From contig AZLU01000151.1 of NCBI GenBank assembly GCA_002224055.1, positions 1 through 64,000 on the forward strand: DNA of 64,000 nt, read 5' to 3'. The position numbers were made by a program, and so were the translations under genes. Positions 12,332-23,552 of the stretch are shown here, in pieces (positions within the stretch are counted from its first letter, which is position 1; each line of letters starts with the position of its first letter). Source of the stretch: Pezizomycotina sp. ARF18 (taxonomy: Eukaryota; Ascomycota). The notes under the pieces are model-generated. The model worked only from the letters and a program-made list of their open reading frames with translations. It ran no database searches and had not been told where the DNA came from.

Positions 12332-13334
12332 ATGCAGAACAAAAGAGCGCAACGTGAGCTCACCCTTCCGTCTCACTTACTTCAACCTAATGCTTCTAGA
12401 GGCCATGGCTAACTTTTGAAAACATAGGGTCTACGTTCGTAATTCATATCAACGCCTCATCCGCCCCTTTTCCCTCACACAGTAGTAGATCCGCAATGCT
12501 AACCGCCACACTTGAGAAATCGTACAGTGCCGCAACCTCGAAGAATCCGTCAAGATCCCCCTGCTAGTAGCGACCCTCGAAACCATTTCTCGCAGTATGG
12601 CAACATTCTCGAAATCGTCGCGAAAAAGAACCTACGCGCGCGGGGCAAGCTTTCGTGGTTTTCGACTCGGTAGAATCGGCGGAGAAGGCGATAAAAGAAG
12701 TTCAGGGATTCCAGGTCTTCGAGAAGCCGATGGTGCTGCAGTTTGCCAAGACGACGAGCGATGCGACGGTTAAGGCGGAGCGTACGGAGGAGGAGTTTGA
12801 GACGCATAAGAGGCGAGGATGGCTGAGAAGGGTACTATTGCAGCCTCGGACTTTGACATTCAAGTTAGGGGCCGATTGCTAATTTTGATTCTTACCACGG
12901 TAACAGAACGCAAACAGGCGCAGCGCCTGCAGGAACAGCACAAGCACCTGAAGCGACCCGCACCGTCATCAGCAATGCCCCTCGCGCCGGGAGTGCCGTA
13001 CCCGCCGCAGCCGACGCCAGGCCCGTCAAAAAGACCGCCACGGGACTCAAATCGACGAACCCCGCCCCGCCGCGCCCCAGATCCCCGACGAGTACCTCCC
13101 TCCCACAAGATCCTCTTCCTGCAGAACCTCCACCGACAACGTGCAGCTGGAGATGCTGGACGGTATATTTGGCTCCTTCGAGGGTTTCAAGGAGTTCGTC
13201 TTGTGCCCGGCCGGAAAGGATCGCTTTCGTGGAGTACGAGAGCGAGGCGGGCGCGATAAGCGCGAAGGAGAATCGGCGGGCATGACGCTGGGAGCGAAGG
13301 GAGGGTAGTGAAGGTTACGTACCAAAGGCAATAA
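12332..13334 (+). CDS. MSL1: U1A/U2B''-family snRNP protein, two RRMs
   Basis: This protein binds snRNA in the spliceosome; yeasts call the U2 B'' protein Msl1, and other fungi often have a single U1A/U2B'' protein. RRM1 shows RNLEESVKIPLL (about 12530), FSQYGNILEIVAKKNLRA (about 12585) and the RNP1-like AFVVFDSVESAEKAI (about 12655). The linker is rich in Q, K and E (ERKQAQRLQEQHKHLKRP). RRM2 shows KILFLQNL (about 13110), LEMLDGIFGSFEGFKEFV (about 13155) and a final VTYQRQ, which is typical of the family end. Frame changes separate these blocks. The 5' end is unclear: ATG 12332 is a plausible first exon (donor GTGAGC at about 12354), a GTCTAC exon lies near 12430, and an acceptor with a CTAAC branch site lies just before 12520. 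U1A and U2B'' cannot be told apart from this sequence. Confidence 0.85.
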
Positions 13335-15024
13335 GCTTGTGGTACAGGCGGCATTTTTTTACCTTTCCTTCCTTTTCCACGCTCACTCATCGAAGTCGTT
13401 TGGTTGCCTTTCTTCTCTTATCATGTGTGAAACGAATTGATGCTTGCTTCACTTCATCTCTTGCAAGTTCAGAAATTTTTATATACGCATCATGATAAAA
13501 TCAAAAAGGTAGTATTTACATTGGCAAATGCGGGTGTCTTATCCTTTCTTTCCTGCTTTTTTCTTTCCATTTTATTTCCAATGTACAGTAGTAGAAAATC
13601 TCGACAGAACAACGAGTAATTTGTTCAAGATTTTACATTCTTAGCTTCAAATGAGCTAGAAGTCTCGTTCAAAGTGGGGGCACAGGAGGCAATCTTAGCT
13701 GGCCATGTCATATATGCCTCTTGACCGTTTTTCGCGTTGCTTCAGCTGCTGGAGCTCCAAATGCTTTACCAGCTATCATTTGACAAGCAGTATCTTTCAA
13801 GAATACTTCAAAACGACAAAAAAGATCCCCTTTTCGTCACTCATTTGGCGAGGTTTCGTCAAAGATTTTATGCTGCCTTGCATATGTTATGCTTCCCGAA
13901 TTCTGCGCTGTCGTTCCTTATTCTCTTTCTTTATCAATCTTCGCTACGAGGAGGGTTGAAATCGCCTGCAGATTTCAATCCTCCTTCCCGAAAGGAAAAT
14001 TTCCTGGATCGACAGCTGAAACTTCTATGGCGAATTTCTCCATTTAGGAAGATTAAAGAATGTTAGGCTAAAATCTGCAGAGCTTCATTCTCACTTCCGA
14101 AACACCCCATTGACGGCATAGCTTAATTTACCTTAACTCTACTGGTCAAGACTGCATGCATGCTCGTAAAGAGAGGCATACTGGAAGAAGAGGACAGATT
14201 TCTTATTTATCTGCGGCATGGGTTTTAGAAAATCTTGACACAGATAGCTAAAGAAGACAAATAGCTCACTCCCTTAAGCTTTTCTTTTTTGCAAAAATGG
14301 AGAATATACGAGGCGGGTTTTTTCTGGCGTGATATTCAGCTGAATCTCAGGGTCCTTCCTATATGTGTTCTTATACTATTAATTCCTCGAGGCATTCCAC
14401 TATTTTCGCAAACCTCGTGGCTAAAGTATATGCAGGGCTTCATGTACGTATTGCGAATTTATCGTAGCAGAAGGCCTTTTCCTCTTCTTTCTGGTGCATG
14501 GGCCTTTTTGTTCTTCCATTTTCTCTCCATGAGGCGTGTTCATTATTTCATTGAATTGCCGGTAAATTTTCATTGCCCATCCTAGCGCTCTCGGCAATAG
14601 ACCAATCTGATGTCTCTGTATTGACCGCATAAGCAAGAGCCTTGAGTGTGTGCCTTGAACTGAGAGGTATTACTTATTTTTTTTGCATCTCTAATAGCTA
14701 TCCTCTATTTCTCCAGCCCCCTTCTTCCTCTTCTTCACCATCCTTGAACCCTATCCGTCTCAACTCTTCGACTCTCCTATTCTCCATACATATATATATG
14801 CTCCATCGCCAGTTCTGCAATCTTACATCTAATCATTCCCTCTACGTGTATTGCAGACAAATTTTACGACCAATTCTACTCTTCTTCCGTCCACCGTAGC
14901 AGCGTAGTACAACGACAGGACGACAGCAGCTTACTTTTCCGACTGCCGCTAACTGCGAGCTTCGAAACAAGCAACAAACTCTCTTTCAGCAACGCCACAT
15001 TCACAACAACTACCTTCGCTCGAA
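13335..15024. other. Intergenic, snRNP gene to FAD1
   Basis: No gene is recognisable in this 1.7 kb. Open frames of 60-109 codons at 13705-14585 show no family features. The one clear structure is the hairpin at 13950-13984. The last 300 bases are pyrimidine-rich, as expected for the FAD1 promoter and leader. Confidence 0.5.
13950..13984. repeat. Hairpin-forming inverted repeat, 14-bp stem
   Basis: GGAGGGTTGAAATC (13950-13963) and GATTTCAATCCTCC (13971-13984) pair over 14 bp with one G-T pair around a 7-nt loop. It lies far from the recognised genes on either side. Confidence 0.7.
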
Positions 15025-16169
15025 ATGACACAGGTCAATGGAGAACGGACAGCCGGCATCTCGGCCAAAGCCCACAACGAGTCCCTGCGGACGTCTGCCG
15101 GTCAATGAACGAGAAGGTGAAGGCGTTTCTGGACAAGAAACATGTGAAACCCGCATGAAGGCGACCCAGGAGCAGACGCGGATATCGCTGGACATCATAC
15201 GGAAAAGCGCTGGAGGATTACAGGTAGCTTTATCCTCCTCGGTTACTCGTAGATTAGCCGGCGTTATTGGAAATCTTTCGAAAATTATTCTTCCGAAGAA
15301 TTCCCATGGTTAATACAAAACTAATACATTTTTTTTTTTTTTTTTACAAAAAGATTAAACCAGCTCGCATTGTCCTTCAACGGGGGTAAAGACTGTCTGG
15401 TGCTGCTGATTCTCTACCTCTCCGTTCTCCACGAATTCTTCGAGACCCTACAATCACCAACGGATCCGTACAGTCACAACAACCTCTACCGCCCGTCACC
15501 GCCAGTAACGGCAACAATTCTTCCCTGCAAAATCGCAGACCGTCCTACTCCGCCGCTTCATCCCACCACCACCGCCTGCACACCGTCTACGTCACCTACG
15601 AGAACCCGTTCCAGGAAGTCGACGACTTCGTCGACGAGTGCGTCGACACCTACCACCTAAACTCGTCCGGTATTCCGGCGTCAGCATAAAAAAAGCGTTC
15701 GAGAATTACCTGGACGAGAATCCAGAAATAAAGCCATATTCGTCGGAACGAGGAGGACGGATCCGCACGGAGCTTTACTGAAGCATTTTGATCCTACGGA
15801 TCACGGGTGGCCGGCGTTCTTGAGAATTCATCCGGTTATTGATTGGCATTATGCTGATGTTTGGACTGTACGTTTCCTCAACCTTCCAAAAAAAAATTTT
15901 AAAAAAATTTTTCAGCAGTGTATTGCAAAATACGAAGGGTTTGGTTGTATTTGCTAACGTATGTCGTTGAATAGTTCTACGTACGATCGAGGTACCTTAT
16001 TGCTGCCTGTACGACCAGGGTTATACATCGCTAGGAGGCAAGACGGACACGCATCCGAACCGGCGCTACTAAATCAAGCTAGCAACATTAAAGAGACGAC
16101 AAGCGATGCACACTTTAGACCAGCGTACGAGTTGATCGCCGACGAAGAAGAGAGCTAGGTCGGGATTGA
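15025..16169 (+). CDS. FAD1: FAD synthetase (FMN adenylyltransferase) FAD1
   Basis: Fad1 adenylates FMN to FAD and belongs to the PAPS-reductase-like ATP pyrophosphatase fold. Exon 1 (15025-15223) carries [11 protein letters not shown]. Exon 2 (15354-15867) opens with [18 protein letters not shown], the ATP-binding loop, then [18 protein letters not shown] (about 15585), [19 protein letters not shown] (about 15740-15795) and [13 protein letters not shown]. Exon 3 (from 15975) contains [21 protein letters not shown] and the end. Read literally the frame stops at 16158 (DEEES). Adding one G at about 16154 gives the expected family ending EERLGRD and a stop at 16167-16169, so I set the end there. 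A second shift (AAAAGCG, where AAAGCG fits) lies just before the end of exon 1. The length of about 310 residues suits the fungal enzyme. Confidence 0.94.
15329..15345. repeat. Poly(T) run in FAD1 intron 1
   Basis: A T17 run sits a few bases before the intron 1 acceptor at 15353 and may serve as its polypyrimidine tract. Confidence 0.7.
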
Positions 16170-16316
16170 AGAGATTCTTTTCTCTCTTTTGCAAACTACC
16201 CGGTTGTTTTTATGGACAAGCATTACGTACGAGTTTACATGACCATCATTCTTCTGTATAGGCGAGCGAAGCATATATAATTTTCTTTCTTTTTTCACAT
16301 TTATAGATATTCCTTG

Positions 16317-16343
16317 TTTTTTTTTTTTTTTTTTTTTTTTTTT
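16317..16343. repeat. Poly(T) run, 27 nt
   Basis: An uninterrupted T27 lies about 150 nt past the end of FAD1. Confidence 0.7.
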
Positions 16344-19300
16344 GTTCAAACGGTCCAAAATCATTTGTTTGATTTAATAGACATTATATATACATATATA
16401 TACTTCCGAGCATTATACTCTTTCCTCCTTCGAGTCGGATATCCTGTTCAGTGGTCTTTATAATTTACAAATATATTATTATCATTATTCTTTCGATCTT
16501 GTACGATCGAAATAAAAATATACATAACCGCCAAATATCATATTTAAGGTTCCAGCCTTCCTCCTTTCCGAAAGGGAAACAACCACAGCGGTATTAAATG
16601 GGACGACCAGCGTAATCTGACGAGGGGAGTTTTATATCGTTATCGACAAAGAGCAGTGTCGTGTGGTATATTCAGCGATTTCGAATCTGAACTTGGAGTT
16701 ATCGTTCTACGCTTCAGATCGATGCCTGTACGCTTCCCCATTTCGATGGATCGTATATCCATGTAGGCTTGTAGCCAGCTGTATGAAACCGATGTTTTGC
16801 ATCTCATGGCTTTTTCAAAGCTTATATAACACTATCTCTTCGCCTTTCTGTCTCTTTCCTGTTCATGTTTACCAAACTTTCCCAAAGTAATTTCCGTTTT
16901 TCCCAAGTAAACATGCTTTATAATGGGAAAAACATCTCAGCAATAGAAACATACGCCCTCTCCGTCGGCGTGTTCCTCTGAGATATCTATTTTCGAAAAA
17001 GATGCGGCGCCTTAGTGCGTTTAGCTGAACCGAAGGTTGCGTCGCTAAGCTCGAAGTTACGATAGTCCGAGTACCAACAGCGCTAGCAGCGGAGCACGGC
17101 TGGCTGCAGTGGCGGCAAAGCGGGTACGCATGAGGGAAGGTGAGCGGGTTATTGTGCTACGGAGCATGACGATATGAATGTTTTGTGATTGTTGATGTTT
17201 TTGTACTTGGTAAAGTGTTGAAGGTTTGGGAATGTTAAGAGATATTATAATTTGTTTCTTTTTCGTGCGACGACGGGTTTAGCGAGTCAAAAGTCTGGAA
17301 CTTAAAATAATCCTATAGGGCTGAGGAGGATTTTCACGATTTCGCCACTGAAGAAGCCCGGGTTCCTAATTGTTCCGTTTCTTTCGCATGATCACAATGT
17401 CATCCACCACAGGTCCGCAAGTTTCTCTAATAATGCTTATAGCGCCTTTGACCATACTACGGATGTTGCTTAAATTCGACAGCCGGCCAAAATACAACTT
17501 CGCCATATCTTTCAGAACCAGCTTCTGTTAGAATTTCACCAAAATATCTTCCCAAAACTTCAAGCATTCCTTTAAGATGTTAAAATCCTCGATCTGCTTT
17601 CAGTTCATTGCGTTTCTTCTTCTCTTGACCGAGTTGTAAAGGCGATTGTTAAGAGGGTCTATTAAGTTAGACGAGGCTTGGGAAGATGTGTATGACCTCG
17701 GGTTCAATTCCCAGTATGGCTGCTATCTTTTTTGCCATTTTTTCCTACTTATTTATAGTATATTTGCATTTTTTTTTTTTTGTGTTTGTTTGGTTATTTC
17801 ACTGCTCGAGCTATTAGTATCACACTCTCACAAGATCAACCGCAGAACCCTTAAGTATTCACAAGATAACGGACCCGAAGCATCAATTCTGTGCTTCATA
17901 TCATCAAGGCAACAGTTGCTTTCCTGTTTAATTCTTCCCTGCCAGTTCTTATCAGCGTGAAGATGGAAGTTGTGAAAGAATTCGGAAAGCAAGTGGATGG
18001 ATTGAACGAATAGAAAGCTTGTCAAACAAGGGTTAATCTCAATAATCAGCGCAATGTCATCCGCTACGCTGACTGGCTCCCATGGAGAGAGCTCTCCAAG
18101 GTTCCGAAACTTGCAATTGGCGATCTTCGTTTTACCAGCTTCCCAAATATCGCAAGTCGTTTTTATTTCCGGATTCTTCAACGGAAGGCGGGAAAGAAAA
18201 ACAGGCACGACAGGGTAGGGATTTAAAAGGACCTTTTTTGGCCTTTTGTTCCTGAGCGAGCCAAGGAAAAGTGGAGCCTTTCCTGTTTGTTTTTGTTCTT
18301 TTTTGACAAAAAATAAAGAGTGTCAGTCTTTTTGACAGCAGGTGCGTCATTGGGCGGGCCTTTTTGCTTTCGGTGGGTCGTTAGAACAACCTTACCAATC
18401 TTCCAGAAGGAAGAGAATGCTGCCAATAGGCGTGATCCTCAATAGCCAGGCACCAGTCTTCATCTCAAGGCAAGAAGCTTCAATTTTTTTCCTTTCTTCG
18501 TATAAGCATTTCCCCCAATAGTCAGGTCTTTCTTTCGTTTTAGGTGTATAATTTGTTTTCACTAATGACGAATTTCCACAAGGAAATAACGTTCTGCCAA
18601 CGGATATTCCGGGAATGGCAGATAAATGGAAACCCTTTAAGGAGCTAAGAGAAAACCGCAGGATTCGGTTTCAAACACGCTCTCAGGGGCACATCACCCC
18701 CCAGCTAATTTCGATGTCGCGTATCTCGTTGTTCCGTTGACCCTACTGCATTGAATAGCGCCAAGGTTAAATGTTTTGCAGTGCGTAACGCCGGGCGATA
18801 TATTATGCATGATGAGGTCTTCTACACAAGATGAAGATCTTGTACTGGGAAACTCTAAATAATACGTTCCAACGGATTTGTTCTGAGGAAGACGAATATT
18901 ACAAGCGATCTTTTACGGAGTAATTGGTATCTCCGTCTTCGCAATGATTTTTGATACGAAGAGAGAATGCTAGAAAAATAATTCCTATTTCTACTGGATT
19001 AAAAAAGATAACCAGGGACGACCCTCTTCAATGCCGGTACCGAAATGCTTGTTCATCGAGTGGATATATACCTTTCACTAGCCATTCAAAGCATCTATAT
19101 ACGGACTCTTTCTGTCCTTAACATCTTTACCTCTTTACGGGCATTCTGTACCCGGTCCGAAATGACTGAAAGCTTGGTACTGCTCTTGGTCTTCCCTTGG
19201 CCCTTTCTTGGTGTTTCCTTCTCCTCAATCTCTTTGACTATTGAATACGACGCGGCGACCACTCCGAAGGATCTATCGTCTAGGTCATTCAGGCCAACAG

Positions 19301-19548
19301 AATTGATTGTTATATGTAGATACCCGTGAAAGGAGAATACTGAGCAGATACTTTACAATAGTAGTATCGAATGATTCTTATTTTGAATTCAAGAACGAGA
19401 GTGACAACGAGGAGAAGCGAAAGGTTATTCTGGGTGGAAAAAAAGGAAAGAAAAATATCTCGCCTTACAGCAAAGCAAGCATACAGTGCTCATCTCAGAC
19501 ATCCACACCAAGACCTGCCATTTTTTCCCCTCCCTTTACTGTAAATAG

Positions 19549-19580
<32 letters not shown>
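19549..19580. repeat. Poly(A) run, 32 nt
   Basis: An uninterrupted A32 lies in the FAD1-ANP1 gap. The lysine-rich ORF across it is an artefact of the run. Confidence 0.7.
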
Positions 19581-19581
<1 letters not shown>

Positions 19582-20474
19582 ACCCTCACCCTTTTTATTA
19601 ATTATTATTTCCTATCGCCGAGATATACACTTATTACTTCGGCTCCATCTTACTCTTTCTTTTTCTTTTCCATCCATGGCCCTTTACCTCTCCTCTCCCT
19701 TCTTCAGCCCTGGAAATGATACTATCTGCTTTTGACAGAAGTAATTCTGTATCGTTGCTGCTCGGTTGTACCTTCGCTCGTTCATCACCTTTAGCTTTCG
19801 CTCTCTAACGTACCCATCGGCGGATCGGTGAAGGGTTTCTCTGACAAGTGTGACCGAATCTCGCTTCGCAATTGGCCCACTTGGCTTCTTTTTGACACCC
19901 TCCTTGTTCAACAGGTTCGTTCAAAATTATTATTATACGCCTTTTCTCGACCCATTTTATTCTTCCTTCATTAGATTTCCATCTTCAGAATATCGCATTG
20001 CCCTTTCGTTTTCATCGACATCCATTTCCCTTTGGGCTTTTTAACCTTTCTGATATTGCTTTTTCTTCATGTTCTCAATCACTCGCTTACAAGCCTCATT
20101 CTAACGCTAGCCATTGAATCTCGGTTTTTGGATCCGGTATCCAGAATATATCGCTCTGGTAAAGGAGGATTAGGTTAGAATCTAGTTATATCCACTTGAT
20201 AGTTCTTTATTACGACATACTCCTGATCTGGTGGAAAGGGAGCTTTTGACAGACGACCATCACCATGATCCTCCCACGACACCATAAGGAGCACGGCTCC
20301 AATGGGTACCCAAAAAAACGGGTCCTTTCCAATATCACCATATAGGTATAATCGCCCAATTGAGGAGAAGAAAAAGGAAAGAGCGAAGAGGAAAAAGGGA
20401 TTTCGAAGAAGTCTTTTTTTGGAATATCGATTAGGTTTCAAGAAGTAGTTTATCTAATTTCGATATCACTGTAG

Positions 20475-22162
20475 CTCGAAATTCCAGCCTCGACATCACC
20501 TGCCCGCCTTAGACGGCGGCGGCTCATTATAAAATTAGGCGGCATATTCCTCGGCGCAACAATACTGTTAATGTTAGTATCGAGTTCTGTACGGACTGCG
20601 CTGTTACCATGATGGGACTCGGATTTTTACTATCCAACGACATCGTCGACACCTCCGTGATAGAATACTACGACCTAAGAAACTACCAAGGAACCGATCG
20701 AGGCTGGGAACGGGGCGAAAGGATCCTCATGTGCACTCCGCTCCGCGACGCTTCTCCGCACATGCCAATGTTCTTCTCCCACCTCCGAAACTTTACATAT
20801 CCCCACCACCTCATCGATCTTGCGTTTCTCGTTTCCGATTCGAAAGACAATACACTTGAGCTTCTGACGAAGATGTTGAAAGAGCTGCAGTCAGCCCCGA
20901 CCCGGATATGTGGTTTGGAGATATTACCGTTATTGAGAAGGATTTCGGCCAGGCTGTCGGGCAAGATTTTCGGACAGGCACGGCTTCAAGGCACAGGGAC
21001 CGAGGAGGAAGCTCATGGCTCGGGCTCGAAACTGGCTCCTGAACGCCACCTTGAAACCGAAGCACAGTTGGGTTTACTGGAGAGATGCAGACGTGGAGAC
21101 TGCTCCAGCGACGATTCTGGAGGACCTTATGAGACACAATAAGGATATTATCGTGCCGAGTATGTTCTAGTTACCATATCTTTTGGAGTCGTTTTCATTA
21201 CTAACTTATATATTTCCCGGAATTGAGATGTTTGGCGACCTTTACCCGACTGGCTTGGAGGAGAACAACCCTACGATCTCAACTCCTGGCAAGAATCGGA
21301 GACGGCACTCGAGCTTGCGGCTAAGCTCGATGAAGATGCGGTATCGTCGAAGGATATGCCGAGTACTCTACCTGGAGGCCTCACCTGGCTTACCTGCGCG
21401 ATCCATACGGGGATCCGGATCTGGAGATGCCTATCGATGGTGTTGGTGGTGTCAGTATCCTTGCAAAAGCGAGGGTTTTCCGCTACGGAGTTCACTTCCT
21501 GCTTTCAGCTTCGAAAAGCATGCTGAAACGGAAGGCTTTGGAAAGGTTCGTGAAAACCCCTCCCTCGTAATTTTATGAGAGCAAGAGAACGCTAACTTGG
21601 ATCCTTTTTTCATACTAGATGGCGAGAAGGGCAAAATTCTCCGTGATTGGCCTACCCCACTACACGATTTGGCATTTGTACGAACCTTCCACCGACGATC
21701 TCAAGCACATGAAGGAAATGGAAGACCAAAAGAAAGCCAAAGAAAAAGCGGAGAAGGAAAAACTCGACCGGAAGAAAAGATGGAAGAATCGGGTTTCCAG
21801 GATAAGAAGGAAACCTGGGACCAGGACCAGAGGACATCGTCCACGCCGCCATAAGGGATGAAATAAGAAGCTGGTGTCGCCGCATAAGGAGGGCGAACAC
21901 GCTGATCACGACCACTCCGCGAAAGTCGATAGCAAGGGCGAGGTCCTGAAAGGAGGAGAGGCGGGACCGATGCAGCATAATGGGGATCCAGATGAGTCTG
22001 TTGGGAAGGACGGCACTAATAAAGCAGATCACAAAGATGAGGTACGTTACGCCGAAACAGCTAATACTACATAAAATTCAGACCGGCGGGACTAACTCGG
22101 TTGATACACAGCAGGCTGGTAAAGGTCCAAGCAACAAACACCTTCCGTCGAAAAGCATATAA
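20475..22162 (+). CDS. ANP1: Mannan polymerase subunit ANP1 (Mnn9/Anp1/Van1 family)
   Basis: The family forms the cis-Golgi alpha-1,6-mannan polymerase complexes for N-glycan outer chains. A type II anchor is visible: RLRRRR, then LIIKLGGIFLGATILLMLV (about 20508-20580). The lumenal domain has ERILMCTPLRDASPHMPMFF (about 20714), LIDLAFLVSDSKDNT, and WVYWRDADVETAPATIL (about 21075-21120), whose DAD is the family's metal-binding DXD-type motif. It continues with FSFEKHAETEGFGK and, after intron 2, MARRAKFSVIGLPHYTIWHL. The segment YEPSTDDLKHMKEMEDQKK and the charged tail favour Anp1 over Mnn9, which ends at about this point. Introns: 21160-21227, 21547-21619 (GTTCGT donor, CTAAC branch) and about 22040-22080. 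No ATG is visible in frame before the anchor, so 20475 is only the first open codon after a stop; the true start is lost to a base error or lies in an unseen exon. Confidence 0.9.
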
Positions 22163-23552
22163 TGTGATGAGTGAGGCCGGGATTTCCTATATTTCTGAAT
22201 TTCATGGATACCAGTTTTTTTTTTTTTTTTTTTTTTTTTCTTGTTTTCTTTTAATCACAGCTTTGGATCAATCTACGAACGCATCTAGCATCGATTTTCA
22301 ACTGTCTTCTCTTTGGTTTGGAATTCCTCCAGTAGAGGGGTTTCAAATTACTACCATTTCCTTAACGAAAAAGCCGCTTTCTGTTGGGTAATAATTTTTC
22401 TATTTGACGAATGCATTTTTAGATTAGACGGCTGGAGTACTGAATATCCCTTCTTTTGTTTTACCTGTCATCATATCAATGGGTTTTGTTCAGAAGTTTT
22501 CGTTGGTTTTATTTTATATCGAAAGTGATTGTTTCAATGTCTGTCTGTTTTCCAGAATGTTTACCGTGCTTCGTATAATTATACCATCATACTTGAAAAG
22601 CAACATTGTATATAAGGAGCGTATGCTTACCAGTATCCTTTGGTTAATGACAAGCTAATTAATGATAGTTTGAGTACTCATTTTGACCATTTCGAGTGAA
22701 GACCATCTCAACTAGCCAAACGACATGTTTTTTCAGAGAATTGAACCTCCAGTCTAGGAGCTATGTGCACATGTATAATATCAAAGTGCATGGCATTTCA
22801 TAAAATTCGAATCCATTGGAAATAATTTTTGTTTATGTATATATATATCTTCTCATGATCGATTAAGTACCTTTATTCTGGTTCCTCTGCTGCTCGTTAA
22901 TGAAAGATCTCCATACACTACTCTTATATGGCCCCGTCTGTGGGCGGATTCTTGTTAAGTATTTGGGTGGGCCATGGGTATTTTAGCTTTCTGAGGACAA
23001 CAAGCAGCAACATGTTAACAACAGCCTCATCCTCTTACCACTAGCATACTCGGAACTTAAACCACCAAAGTGTCCTGAACCTCAACATTGCCTATTTAAA
23101 TTTTCTACAGGAGGATCCTTGTGTTTTTTCGACTCTCATTTCCTCAGCTCCAGGTTCCAGCTCTGACGACAGATTTACTTCTTTTTTACCTGGAGACATT
23201 TGCTAATATATCTCGGATTTCGTTTGAAGCTTGGAAACCGTGTTCACTTTAGCTGCGCTGATTTGCTTGGGGATCCTTTTTCTTTGTGGTAAAATTCCCG
23301 GAGGCAGCCGCGGTTTTTCAAACAGGGAAAGGAGCTCGTACCGAACGATCTTTTGACCTTGCCCGTTTCGTTCTCCTCGAAAGACGCTATATTCCCATCT
23401 AACAAAGATTAGATAGACCTTTTTTAGCTTTGCATCATTTTATTGTCAATCTTTGGGGTTATAAACATCATTTCGACCACTAGAAGCGTGTTTTCCTTTC
23501 TAGTTTCTCTACCAAAGGCATTTGGTTTTCTAGCGATTAACTATCAAGTACG
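22163..23552. other. Intergenic, ANP1 to GEA
   Basis: No gene is recognisable in 1.4 kb. It holds a T25 run at 22215-22239, just past ANP1, and pyrimidine-rich DNA before GEA. Confidence 0.5.
22215..22239. repeat. Poly(T) run, 25 nt
   Basis: An uninterrupted T25 lies about 50 nt beyond the ANP1 stop. Confidence 0.7.

Larger units (their letters stand above)
16170..20474. other. 4.3-kb gap between FAD1 and ANP1, no gene identified
   Basis: No recognised gene. Minus-strand stretches read like protein without matching a family I know: about 19085-19350 (contains VGLNDLDDRSFG and SVISDRVQNARKEV), 19684-19911 (SADGYVRERKLKVMNERRYN), 17828-18208 (EPVSVADDIALIIEIN) and about 17310-17640 (IEDFNILKECLKFWEDILV). 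They could be exons of one unrecognised gene, pieces of an old mobile element, or chance. Long homopolymers occur at 16317-16343 (T27), 17769-17781 (T13) and 19549-19580 (A32). Confidence 0.35.

Noticed and set aside
17699-17713. TPsiC-arm-like GGGTTCAATTCCC, suggesting a tRNA
   Set aside because: The stem is only 3 bp, no matching acceptor strand or A-box-like D arm lies at the right distance upstream, and no cloverleaf can be drawn.
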